In this document: positions 25,289-35,150 of the stretch, piece by piece | Position numbering within the stretch: position 1 is the stretch's first letter | How the letters are laid out: each line of letters starts with the position of its first letter | Assembly (NCBI RefSeq): GCF_031085175.1 | Contig: NZ_JAVHUY010000027.1 | Coordinates: 62,001-126,000, forward strand | Length of the DNA: 64,000 nt | Direction of reading: 5' to 3' | From: Phytohabitans maris | GTDB lineage: Bacteria > Actinomycetota > Actinomycetes > Mycobacteriales > Micromonosporaceae | The notes under the pieces: generated by a model | Database searches by the model: none | Told to the model about the DNA's origin: nothing | The model's input: the letters and a program-made list of their open reading frames with translations, nothing else | Made by a program: the position numbers and the translations under genes

Positions 25289-25690
25289 TCAGAGGGCGCC
25301 CGCGCCCGCCTCGGCGACGGTCTGGTCCTGCTCGCCGGTGCCGCCGCTGACGCCGACCGCACCGACCACCTCGCCGCCGCGGCGCAACGGGATGCCGCCC
25401 GCGAAGATCATCACACGGCCGTGGTTGCTGGCGTGGATGCCGTAGAACTGCTGCCCCGGCTGGGAGTTCGCGCCGAGGTCCTGGGTCGCGATGTCGAACG
25501 CCCGCGACGTCCACGCCTTGTTGACGCTGATGTCGACGCTCCCCATCCAGGCGCCGTCCATCCGCACGTGGGCGACGAGGTTGCCGCCGGCGTCGACCAC
25601 CGCGATGTTCATCGGCTGGCCGATCTCGGCGGCCCGCGCCTCGGCGGCCTCGATGATCCGGCGGGCGTCGGCGAGGTTGACGGTCGCCAT
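25289..25690 (-). CDS. GlcG/HbpS-family haem-binding-like protein
   Basis: The 133-aa protein fits the GlcG/HbpS family (Haem_degrading, PF03928): MATVNLADARRIIEAAEARA, then MNIAVVDAGGNLVAHVRMDGA, a KAWTSRAFDIAT helix and GGIPLRRGGEVVGAVGVSGGT. Members bind haem or small organic acids and often accompany oxidoreductases. It has no signal peptide, so it should be cytoplasmic. It is 45 bases downstream of the formaldehyde dehydrogenase gene on the same strand and is probably co-transcribed with it. Confidence 0.9.
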   Translation of the reverse strand: MATVNLADARRIIEAAEARAAEIGQPMNIAVVDAGGNLVAHVRMDGAWMGSVDISVNKAWTSRAFDIATQDLGANSQPGQQFYGIHASNHGRVMIFAGGIPLRRGGEVVGAVGVSGGTGEQDQTVAEAGAGAL

Positions 25691-25735
25691 GCGTACTCCT
25701 TGCGGGGTGAGCGGGTGGTTGGGTGGCGTGCCGGC

Positions 25736-26872
<1,137 letters not shown>

Positions 26873-26978
26873 GACCCGGCCCCGCCGCGGGCGGTGCTCA
26901 GCGCGATGCTCATGCCGAGCACGCTAGGTGGCGGGCATCCGCAACACGCCCGAAATGCAGGAATGCGGCACATTTGCG

Positions 26979-27004
26979 CTCCGCCGGCCGCGGCCGGCCC
27001 GGAG
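26979..27004 (-). terminator. Probable terminator of the methyltransferase gene
   Basis: Arms GCCGGCC (26983-26989) and GGCCGGC (26992-26998) pair around GC, and after a two-base bulge CTCC pairs with GGAG. It lies 20 bases beyond the methyltransferase stop, between two minus-strand genes. Confidence 0.5.
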
Positions 27005-27024
27005 ATCGCCCCCCGCGCGCCGGA

Positions 27025-27747
27025 TCAGCGCGGGTCGGCCGGTTTGCGGGCGAGGACGAGCCGGCACCGCGGGCTGCCGTCCCGGCGCCGGCCCAGGGCG
27101 GGCAGGGCGGGGGCCGTCGTGGTGAAGCCGGCCGCCGCCAGGTCGTCGCGGAGCGCGGCCAGCGGGGTCGTGCGGTAGTACATGACGAACGGCGGCCGCC
27201 AGACCGCGTTGCGGACCCGCATGGCCAGGTCGAACCCGACCGCGGCCCAGTACGGCACCGAGGTGGGCGGCGGTGGCGCACCGAGCGGGAAGGCGAAGAG
27301 CCCGCCGGGTCGCAGCGCGCGGTACACCCCGGCGAAGAGGGCCGGCCGCTCGGCGGGGAGGAAGTGCCCGAGCGCGCCGAACGTGACGGCGAGGTCGAAG
27401 TGCCCGGCGAAGGGCAGGGCCCGGACGTCGGCCCGCACCCACGTGGCGTCCGGATGCGCGGCGCGCGCCTGCGCGAGCATGCCGGCGCTGAAGTCGACGC
27501 CCGTGATCAGCTCCGGGCAGCGGGGGCGGAGGACCGACATGCCCGCACCGGTACCGCAGCACACGTCCAGCCCCTTGCTGAACGGCCCGAGCTCGGCGAG
27601 CGCCTCGGTGGTCGCGGTGAGGACGCTCCGCGGGGTACGGAACGGGGTGTGGTCGAACTTCGGCGCCAGCAGGTCGTAGCCCCGCTCGACCGAGGAGAGC
27701 GCCTGAACGGCGAGTTCACGCAGCGACGGCCCGTGAGGCGAGAACAC
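27025..27747 (-). CDS. Class I SAM-dependent methyltransferase
   Basis: The 240-aa protein has the Rossmann methyltransferase motifs: motif I GLDVCCGTGAGMSVL, an acidic loop ITGVDFSAGMLAQA, motif DVRALPF, FDLAVTFGALGHF and the RALRPGG turn that follows. The N-terminal YDLLAPKFDHTPFRTP resembles ubiquinone/menaquinone-type or small-molecule methyltransferases. Substrate unknown. The start is taken at the GTG 27747, just before which the frame becomes arginine-rich. It is transcribed divergently from ileS, 86 bases away. Confidence 0.85.
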   Translation of the reverse strand: MFSPHGPSLRELAVQALSSVERGYDLLAPKFDHTPFRTPRSVLTATTEALAELGPFSKGLDVCCGTGAGMSVLRPRCPELITGVDFSAGMLAQARAAHPDATWVRADVRALPFAGHFDLAVTFGALGHFLPAERPALFAGVYRALRPGGLFAFPLGAPPPPTSVPYWAAVGFDLAMRVRNAVWRPPFVMYYRTTPLAALRDDLAAAGFTTTAPALPALGRRRDGSPRCRLVLARKPADPR

Positions 27748-27833
27748 CGGCCGAGAGTACCCGCCGAGCCGGTGCCGTACCGCTCGCCGGTAGGGTACCT
27801 GCGGTACGATCCCGCCGACGGAGGACCGACCCG

Positions 27834-30800
27834 ATGTACCGGCCCGTGCCCGCGCAGGTTGACCTGCCCGCACTCGACCACGAGGTGCTGCGTTTCTGGC
27901 ACGCGGAGCGCGTCTTCGCCCGCAGCCTGGAGGAGGCCGAGGGGCGGCCCGACTGGATCTTCTACGAGGGGCCGCCGACCGCCAACGGCATGCCCGGCAC
28001 CCACCACATCGAGGCCCGGGTCTTCAAGGACGTCTTCCCGCGCTACAAGACGATGAAGGGCTTCCGCGTCCCCCGCAAGGCCGGGTGGGACTGCCACGGC
28101 CTGCCGGTCGAGCTGGCCGTGGAAAAGGAGCTGGGCTTCACCGGCAAGCAGGACATCGAGGCGTACGGGATCGCCGAGTTCAACGCCCGGTGCCGCGAGT
28201 CGGTGACCCGGCACGCGGACGCGTTCGCCGAGCTGACCGAGCGCATGGGCTACTGGGTCGACATGGACGTCGCCTACCGCACCATGGACCCGGAGTACGT
28301 CGAGTCCGTGTGGTGGTCGCTCAAGCAGATCTTCGACAAGGGGCTGCTGGTCGAGGACTTCCGGGTCGCGCCGTGGTGCCCGCGCGACCAGACCGCGCTC
28401 TCCGACCACGAGCTGGCGCAGGGCTACGAAAACGACACCGACCCCTCCGTGTACGTGCGCTTCCCGCTCGTCTCCGGCCCGCTGGCCGGCCAGGCGTCGC
28501 TGCTGCTGTGGACGACGACCCCCTGGACCCTGGTGTCCAACACGGCCGTGGCGGTGCACCCCGAGGTCACGTACGTGGTGGCCACCGACGGCACCGAGCG
28601 GCTCGTGGTCGCCGAGGCGCTGGTGGAGCAGGCGCTCGGTGAGGGCTGGACGGTCACCGGGCAGAGCTTCGCCGGCAAGGAGCTGGAAAACTGGCGGTAC
28701 ACGCGGCCGTTCGACCTGGTCGACATCCCGGACGCGCACATCGTCATCCTCGCCGGGTACGTCACGGTCGACAGCGGCACGGGGCTGGTGCACCAGGCGC
28801 CCGCGTTCGGCGCCGACGACCTGGCCAGCTGCCGGGCGTACGGGCTGCCGATGGTCAACCCGGTGCGCCCGGACGGCACGTTCGCGCCGGAGGTCACACT
28901 CGTCGGCGGGAGGTTCTTCAAGGACGCCGACGCGCTGCTCGTCACCGACCTGCGCGAGCGCGGCCTGCTGTTTCGCGAGCGGCCGTACGAGCACAGCTAC
29001 CCGCACTGCTGGCGCTGCCACACGCCGCTGATCTACTACGTGCAGCCGTCGTGGTACGTGCGGACGACCGAGATCCGCGACCAGCTGCTGCGGGAGAACG
29101 AGCGCACCAACTGGCAGCCCGAGACGATCAAGCACGGCAGGTACGGCGACTGGCTGACCAACAACGTCGACTGGGCGCTGTCGCGCTCGCGGTACTGGGG
29201 CACCCCGCTGCCCATCTGGCGCTGCCCGGCCGGGCACCTCACCTGTGTCGGCTCGCTCGCCGAGCTGGGTGAGCTGGCCGGCCGCGACCTGTCCAGCCTC
29301 GACCCGCACCGCCCGTTCGTCGACGACGTCACGCTGACCTGCGGCTGCGGCGCGACGGCCACCCGGGTCCCGGAGGTCGTCGACGCCTGGTACGACTCCG
29401 GCGCCATGCCGTTCGCCCAGTTCGGCTACCCGCACCGCGACCGGGAACGGTTCGAGGGCAGCTACCCGGCGCAGTTCATCTGCGAGGCGATCGACCAGAC
29501 CCGGGGCTGGTTCTACACCCTGATGACGGTCGGCACGCTGGTGTTCGGCCGCTCGGCGTACGAGAACGTGGTCTGTCTCGGACACATCCTGGCCGAAGAC
29601 GGCCGCAAGATGTCCAAGCACCTGGGCAACATCCTGGAGCCGATCCCGCTGCTGGAGCAGCACGGCGCCGACGCGGTCCGCTGGTTCATGGCGGCGGCCG
29701 GCTCCCCGTGGGCGGCCCGCCGGGTGGGGCACACCACGCTGCAGGAGGTCGTCCGCAAGACGCTGCTGACCTACTGGAACACGGTCGCCTTCCAGGCGCT
29801 CTACGGCCGTACCGCGGACTGGAAGCCGTCGGCCGCGGACCCGGCGCCGGCCGACCGGCCCGTCCTGGACCGGTGGGTGCTCTCCGAGCTCAACCTCCTG
29901 GTGCGCCGCGTCGACGCGGCGATGTCCACATTCGACACCCAGGAGGCCGGCAAGCTGCTCGCCGGGTTCGTCGACGACCTCTCCAACTGGTACGTGCGCC
30001 GCGGCCGCCGCCGCTTCTGGCGCGGCGACCCGGCCGCCCTGGCGACCCTGCACGACGCCCTGCGCACGGTGACGCTGCTGCTCGCGCCGATCGTCCCGTT
30101 CATCACCGAACGGGTCTGGCAGGACCTGGTCGTCGCCGTCGAGCCGGCGGCGGCCACGTCGGTGCACCTCGCCGCCTACCCCGAGGTCGACGAGTCCCTG
30201 ATCGACCCGGACCTGGGCGCGCAGGTCGAGCTGACCCGGCGGCTGGTCGAGCTCGGCCGCACCGCGCGGGCCGGGTCCGGCGTCAAGACCCGCCAGCCGC
30301 TGTCCCGCTCGCTCGCCTCGGCACCGGGCTTCCCGGCGCTCGACCCCGAACTGGTCGCGCAGGTCGCGGCGGAGCTCAACGTCGCCGAGGTGCTGCCGGT
30401 CAGCGCCTCCGAGACGTCCCTTGTGGACACCACCGCCAAGGCGAACTTCCGGACCCTCGGCAAGCGGTTCGGCAAACGGGTACAGGCGGTGGCGAAGGCG
30501 ATCGCCGCCGCGGACGCCGCCGCCCTCAAGCGCGACCTGGCCGCCGGCTCCGCCACCGTGACCGCCGACGGCGAGGAGATCACCCTCGGCCCCGACGAGG
30601 TCGTCGTCACCGAGACCCCGCGCGAGGGTTGGGCGGTCGCCTCGGACGCCGGCGCCAGCCTGGCGCTCGACCTGCACCTGACGCCGCAGCTGCGCCGGGC
30701 AGGGACGGCCCGCGAGGTGATCCGGCTGGTCCAGGAGGCCCGCAAGTCCAGCGGGCTCGAAGTCACCGACCGGATCCAGCTGCGCTACGAGGCCACGGAC

Positions 30801-30953
30801 GGCGAGGTGGCGGCCGCGCTCGCCGAGCACCGCGACCTCGTGGCCGACGAGGTGCTCGCGACGAGCTTCGCCCCGGGTACCCCGGACTGGCCGGCCCCGG
30901 CACACCAGGACGCCAGCCTCGGCCTCACCTTCTGGCTCCGCAAGACGCGGTAG
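27834..30953 (+). CDS. ileS: Isoleucyl-tRNA synthetase, type 2 (eukaryote-like), with GxHH signature
   Basis: The 1039-aa protein has a class I catalytic core with EGPPTANGMPGTHH in the HIGH position (GTHH, residues 55-58), the connective editing domain (LLLWTTTPWTLVSNTAVAVHP), the second signature KMSKH (592-596), and a long C-terminal anticodon-binding part with LNVAEVLPV typical of type 2 enzymes. It charges tRNA-Ile with isoleucine. The length and C-terminus fit IleRS2, the mupirocin-tolerant branch. The first signature is not HxGH but GxHH, a change reported for hyper-resistant IleRS2. No T-box consensus is seen in the 86-bp leader region. The ATG has GGAGG at 27820-27824. No second ileS is in the window. 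Confidence 0.96.
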   Translation: MYRPVPAQVDLPALDHEVLRFWHAERVFARSLEEAEGRPDWIFYEGPPTANGMPGTHHIEARVFKDVFPRYKTMKGFRVPRKAGWDCHGLPVELAVEKELGFTGKQDIEAYGIAEFNARCRESVTRHADAFAELTERMGYWVDMDVAYRTMDPEYVESVWWSLKQIFDKGLLVEDFRVAPWCPRDQTALSDHELAQGYENDTDPSVYVRFPLVSGPLAGQASLLLWTTTPWTLVSNTAVAVHPEVTYVVATDGTERLVVAEALVEQALGEGWTVTGQSFAGKELENWRYTRPFDLVDIPDAHIVILAGYVTVDSGTGLVHQAPAFGADDLASCRAYGLPMVNPVRPDGTFAPEVTLVGGRFFKDADALLVTDLRERGLLFRERPYEHSYPHCWRCHTPLIYYVQPSWYVRTTEIRDQLLRENERTNWQPETIKHGRYGDWLTNNVDWALSRSRYWGTPLPIWRCPAGHLTCVGSLAELGELAGRDLSSLDPHRPFVDDVTLTCGCGATATRVPEVVDAWYDSGAMPFAQFGYPHRDRERFEGSYPAQFICEAIDQTRGWFYTLMTVGTLVFGRSAYENVVCLGHILAEDGRKMSKHLGNILEPIPLLEQHGADAVRWFMAAAGSPWAARRVGHTTLQEVVRKTLLTYWNTVAFQALYGRTADWKPSAADPAPADRPVLDRWVLSELNLLVRRVDAAMSTFDTQEAGKLLAGFVDDLSNWYVRRGRRRFWRGDPAALATLHDALRTVTLLLAPIVPFITERVWQDLVVAVEPAAATSVHLAAYPEVDESLIDPDLGAQVELTRRLVELGRTARAGSGVKTRQPLSRSLASAPGFPALDPELVAQVAAELNVAEVLPVSASETSLVDTTAKANFRTLGKRFGKRVQAVAKAIAAADAAALKRDLAAGSATVTADGEEITLGPDEVVVTETPREGWAVASDAGASLALDLHLTPQLRRAGTAREVIRLVQEARKSSGLEVTDRIQLRYEATDGEVAAALAEHRDLVADEVLATSFAPGTPDWPAPAHQDASLGLTFWLRKTR

Positions 30954-30981
30954 ACGGCTCCCGTTCAAGGGCTGCCGGGGA

Positions 30982-33378
30982 TTACAGGCCGGCGAGGCGC
31001 TCCTCGACGGCGCGGGTGTCGGGATGGTCGGCGCCGTGCACCCGCCGGTACGACTCCAGGGCGGCGGTCAGCTCGGCCACGGCCTCGCCGCGCAGTCCGC
31101 GCAGGCGCAGGATCTCGGCGAGGTTGATCCGTACGGCGAGCGTGGCGGGATGGTCCTCCCCCATCGTGCGCAGGCGTTCGGCGAGGGTGGCCCGGTGGTC
31201 GGCGTCGAGGGTGGCGAGCACCGCGGGGTCGGTGTCCTGGTCGACGACCACGCCCTGGCCGGACGCGATCTGGTCGAGCCACTCCAGGTAGCCGGGCGGG
31301 TCGTCCTCGCCCATCCGCGGCAGCACCGCGAGGTACGCCGGTGAGCGCAGCGCCGGTCCCGCCGCGCGGACGAGCTCGGCCGCCCGGGCGAAGTCGACGT
31401 CGACGAGGACGTTGAGCAGGACGTTGGCGCACTTGGCCTGTTCCACCAGGATCGCCTCGTCGGTGCCGCCGTCCGCCTCGGCGAGCGCCGCCACGTCCTC
31501 GTACGCCGCCGTCGCCAGGTCGAGCCGGCCGTTGCGCAGGTGACAGCGGATGGCGTTGAAGGCGGCCATGACCCGCGCGTCCCGCAACACCTCGGCGGCC
31601 GGGTACCGGGTGGTCAGCGCGGTGAGGGCGCGGTGCGCGGCGGCGACGTTCGCCGGGTCGTCGCGCGCGCCGTAGGCCCGGATGGCGCCGAACCCGATGA
31701 ACGCGAGGCTGTCCAGGATCCGGGCCTCGGCGCGGTGGCCGGGAAACGACGTGAGGACCGAGACGCCGAACCGCAGGACGTCGTCGCCGAGTTCGGCGAG
31801 CCGGTCGCCCTCCTCGGCGAGGACGAACAGCCGCCCGGTCATGTGTACCGCGGCGAACACCTGGTCGGTCTGGTCCGGCCGGTAGAGCGGGATCAGGTGC
31901 TCGACGGCGTCCCGTTCGGCGGCGAACGCCTCGGCTCCGCGGCCGGCCCGCCCCAGCCGGATCGACTGCGTGTGCGCCGCCACGACCCGGTCCAGGTCGT
32001 GTGCCGCGGTCTGCACCGCCTCGGCCGCGTCGGCGAGCGCCGCCTCGACGTCCGCCGCCCGCTCGCGGATCCGGCTGCGGGCCATCAGCGCCCGCTGGAG
32101 CGGCAGCCGGCCCACCTCGCCGAACCTCTCGATCAGCGCCTGGGCGCTCTCCACCGCCGCCGCGGCGGCGAGTGCGGCCTCCGCCGGCCGGTCGTCGGCA
32201 AGCCACGCGAGGCCGAGGTCGACCTGCGCGTCCACGGCCGCGACGAACGGGTCGGGGTCCTCCCCGGACATGCTCTTGACCAGCCCCGCCAGGTACGCCG
32301 CACCGGACCGGACCTCGTCGAGCCGCCGCCGTACGCCGGCGTCCTCCAGCACCTGGAGCGCCGCCGCCATGAGGTACGGCAGGACGAGCGGAGCGGCGGC
32401 CGCGGCGCCGTCGGGGTCGCCGCGCACCGCGCTGGCGAGGCAGCGCGCGGTGGCGAGGACGGCCTTGGCGTGGGCGAGGCCGTACGCGTCCGGAGCCTGG
32501 GCCGCCCGCTCCCGCAGCATGCCCAGGGCGCGGACGGCGGCCGGCAGCGCCTCGGCGGGGCGTTTCAGGTCGTCGAGGACCTGCGCCCGCCCGAGCAGCG
32601 CGAGCGCCAGCCCGTAGTAGAGCTCGCCGACCTCTTCGGGCGGGACGGCCGGCACGGTACGGCCCGGTGGCACGGCCGCCGCCGGCGCGCCGGTCAGCGC
32701 GCCGTACGCGACCGCCGCCCGGTCGAAGGCGGCCAGCGCCCGATCGCTCAGGCCCGCGCGGAGCAGCCGCTCACCCAGCGCGTACCAGGCGGCGGCGCCG
32801 GCGGCGAGGCCGTCGAGGCGCAACTGGGTGAGCAGGCCGACCGACTGCTCCGCGAGGTGGATCGCCTCGTCGTGGTCGCCGGCCACCGACAGGCAGGCGG
32901 ACAGCACCCGCGCGGCGTGCAGCAGCACGTGTGGATGGTCGGCGGCCAGCGGCCGGGCCAGGGCGAGCGCCTCCCGGGCCATCCGGACCGCCCGGTCGAG
33001 GTCGCCGGTCTCCAGCAGGCGCTCGGCGTGCTCGGCGGCGAGGCCGACGCCCTCCGGCGTACCGGCGACCGCCCCGCGCTCCAGCAGCATCCCGGTGATC
33101 AGGGCGGCGGTCGACTGCAACGCGCTTGTGTACGGCGGGATCCGCGCCCGCGCCGCCACGAGGACCTCGGTAGGCAGGTCGACCTCGCCGAGGAGCACGT
33201 CGACCACGCGGGGCATCGGGTGGCCGGTCTCCACGCCGACCTGGATCGCCGGCCCGAGCAGCCCGGCCGGGTCGGCGAGCAGCGCCCGGTGGATCCACTC
33301 GCCGACGTCCTGTTCCCGCTGCGCGAGCCGGGTCAGCACCGTCAGCGCGTTGACGGCCTGCCGTTCATCGAACGGCAC
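30982..33378 (-). CDS. Tetratricopeptide-rich protein, probably the C-terminal part of a split STAND NTPase
   Basis: From the GTG at 33378 the frame gives 798 aa, almost all helical and alanine/leucine-rich, with TPR-like pairs such as AIHLAEQSVGLLTQL, VGELYYGLALALLGRAQVL and, at the end, ATLAVRINLAEILRLRGLRGEAVAELTAAL. TPR arrays like this are the usual sensor end of actinobacterial STAND ATPases. The gene begins inside the end of the NTPase gene (14-base overlap) and its first residues, DERQAVNALTVLTRLAQ, continue the NTPase reading if one base is removed near 33369. So it is either translated by coupling, by frameshifting, or is the product of a broken gene. The stop is TAA, 28 bases from the ileS stop (convergent). 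Confidence 0.75.
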   Translation of the reverse strand: MPFDERQAVNALTVLTRLAQREQDVGEWIHRALLADPAGLLGPAIQVGVETGHPMPRVVDVLLGEVDLPTEVLVAARARIPPYTSALQSTAALITGMLLERGAVAGTPEGVGLAAEHAERLLETGDLDRAVRMAREALALARPLAADHPHVLLHAARVLSACLSVAGDHDEAIHLAEQSVGLLTQLRLDGLAAGAAAWYALGERLLRAGLSDRALAAFDRAAVAYGALTGAPAAAVPPGRTVPAVPPEEVGELYYGLALALLGRAQVLDDLKRPAEALPAAVRALGMLRERAAQAPDAYGLAHAKAVLATARCLASAVRGDPDGAAAAAPLVLPYLMAAALQVLEDAGVRRRLDEVRSGAAYLAGLVKSMSGEDPDPFVAAVDAQVDLGLAWLADDRPAEAALAAAAAVESAQALIERFGEVGRLPLQRALMARSRIRERAADVEAALADAAEAVQTAAHDLDRVVAAHTQSIRLGRAGRGAEAFAAERDAVEHLIPLYRPDQTDQVFAAVHMTGRLFVLAEEGDRLAELGDDVLRFGVSVLTSFPGHRAEARILDSLAFIGFGAIRAYGARDDPANVAAAHRALTALTTRYPAAEVLRDARVMAAFNAIRCHLRNGRLDLATAAYEDVAALAEADGGTDEAILVEQAKCANVLLNVLVDVDFARAAELVRAAGPALRSPAYLAVLPRMGEDDPPGYLEWLDQIASGQGVVVDQDTDPAVLATLDADHRATLAERLRTMGEDHPATLAVRINLAEILRLRGLRGEAVAELTAALESYRRVHGADHPDTRAVEERLAGL

Positions 33379-34972
33379 CGAAGGCCCCGAGCAGCAACGG
33401 GTCGTCGTCGATCGTGGCCGCGACGAGGTGCTCCCCCAGCAGGTCGGGCTGGACGCCGGCGAGCCAGGCGTCGGCCGGGTACAGCCCGTGCAGCACCGTC
33501 GCGACCCGGGCGAGCACGGCCTGCGGCTGGTCGGCGAGCAGCGGCGCCTGGCGCAGCAGCTCGATCGCCTGCCCGAGCGAGGTGGCGCCGCCGGCCATCG
33601 TGGCCAGCGCGGCGGCCTGCCGGATCGGCTGCCCGGCGAGCCCGGCCAGGCCGGCGGCGTGCAGGCCACCGTCGAGATAGGACTGTTCGCGCCGCAGGGC
33701 GAAGTCGAGCAGTGCCCCCTCGGTGGCCGCCGGGTCGCCCAGGACGAGGGCGAGGGCCCGCAGGTGGATGAAGAGCACCCGGTCGAACAGCGGCCCGCCC
33801 AACCCGTCGGCGAGCCCGTCCGGTGTGGCCAGGCCGAGTACCCCGGCGAAGGCGGCCGCGGCCCGGCGGTGGGTCTCGCTCCGGGCCGCCGGGTCGACCG
33901 CCAGCGGGTCGATCTCCCGCCGCGCGACGGCCGGCCCGTTGACGAAGTCGCCGACCGGACCCGAGCTGTGCCGCAGCTCCAACCACCAGTCGCCGGCGGA
34001 GCGGGCGAGCAGCACGAGACGCACCCGGACGTGGGCTCGCAGCGCCGCCTGGATCAGGCTCGCGGTCGCCGGCCGCCGGGTCTCCGCGTAGTCGACGACC
34101 ACCAGTACGCCCCGGCTGCCGGTCGCGAGCAGCTCCAGCTGGTCGGTCGACACGGCCTGGACGGACGGGTGCAGGAACCCCGCCCGCCACGACGCGTTTC
34201 GGGCCCGGGCGCACAACTCGATCGACAGCCGGGTCTTGCCCATGCCGCCGGAGCCGGTCAGCGCGGTCAGGGCGGTCATCGGACCGGTCGAGAGCCAGCC
34301 GAGCAGCTCGTCGAGCGCCCGCTCACGGCCGTGGAACGGCACGATGCCGTACTGCGCCCGGAGCAGCGCGCTCGGCGGGTACTGGTCCTGCCACCACGGC
34401 CAGGTCGCCTCGGTCAGGATCGCGCCGGCCCGCATCACGTCCAGCGTGTGGCGCAGCTCGTCCGAGGCCTCCCGCTGATCCGCCAGCCGGCTCAGCAGTG
34501 CCCGCTGGAACTCCCGCTCGAGGTCGGGCAGCTCGCCGCCGGCTTCGACCAGCGCCCGTACCGTCGCGTCGAGCCCCAGCCCGCAGAGGCGGCGGTCGGC
34601 CTCGTCCAGATCGGCGAGCGGGCCGGCCGCGCGGGCCGTCACGAGCGCGACCGCGCGGTCGGCGTCCAGGTTTACCGCGACGAGGTCGGCCGCCGTCAGC
34701 GGGTGCGCCGCCAGCACGTCGGAGACGGCGCCGAGCGCCCGCCCCACCGCGTCCTGGTCGAGGTGCTCGGCCGCCGCGAACCGGGCCAGCGCCTCCTCGA
34801 CCGCACCCGTGATCCGCTTCAGCTGCTGCCGCGAACGCCCGTCCGAGGCACCGAACGCGAACTCGATCGCCTGGGCGCCGGCCTCCTGCAAACCGCCCGG
34901 TACCCCGCCGAACAGACCCGCGAGCGCGACCTTCGCGACGGCCGCGCCGAGCTGCCGGGCATCCCGGGCCAT
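33365..34972 (-). CDS. STAND-type P-loop NTPase (NACHT/NB-ARC-like) with helical N-terminal domain
   Basis: The 535-aa protein has a helical N-terminal domain (1-165; VAKVALAGLFGGVPGGL, later LPDLEREFQRALLSRL) that resembles NACHT-associated helical domains, a HGRERALDELLGWL lead-in, Walker A TGSGGMGKT (239-247) and Walker B GVLVVVDYAE (288-297), then winged-helix-like and helical parts. Such NTPases usually oligomerise when a C-terminal sensor (here the TPR part in the overlapping next frame) detects a ligand, and pass a signal through the N-terminal domain. Homologues act in regulation, cell death or phage defence; which applies here is open. It is divergent from a DUF3800 gene, 178 bases away. 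Confidence 0.82.
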   Translation of the reverse strand: MARDARQLGAAVAKVALAGLFGGVPGGLQEAGAQAIEFAFGASDGRSRQQLKRITGAVEEALARFAAAEHLDQDAVGRALGAVSDVLAAHPLTAADLVAVNLDADRAVALVTARAAGPLADLDEADRRLCGLGLDATVRALVEAGGELPDLEREFQRALLSRLADQREASDELRHTLDVMRAGAILTEATWPWWQDQYPPSALLRAQYGIVPFHGRERALDELLGWLSTGPMTALTALTGSGGMGKTRLSIELCARARNASWRAGFLHPSVQAVSTDQLELLATGSRGVLVVVDYAETRRPATASLIQAALRAHVRVRLVLLARSAGDWWLELRHSSGPVGDFVNGPAVARREIDPLAVDPAARSETHRRAAAAFAGVLGLATPDGLADGLGGPLFDRVLFIHLRALALVLGDPAATEGALLDFALRREQSYLDGGLHAAGLAGLAGQPIRQAAALATMAGGATSLGQAIELLRQAPLLADQPQAVLARVATVLHGLYPADAWLAGVQPDLLGEHLVAATIDDDPLLLGAFGAVR

Positions 34973-35150
34973 CCTGCCTCCGTCACGACGAGTTGCCGCA
35001 GTATCGCACGCTGGCCGCGGGCTCGACCGTCGCCTTTCTTACTCACGCCGTCGACGTACCCGGCAGTGGGCCGCGCTCCTCGCCCGCGCAATTCGCTGGT
35101 CCGATCGGGGTCGGGCGAGCGAGCATGGTCGGCATGGTGGGGGATCGAGG

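Noticed and set aside
27748-27833. T-box riboswitch in front of ileS.
   Set aside because: The spacer is only 86 bases, and neither the TGGNACCGCG-type T-box nor a specifier stem is seen.
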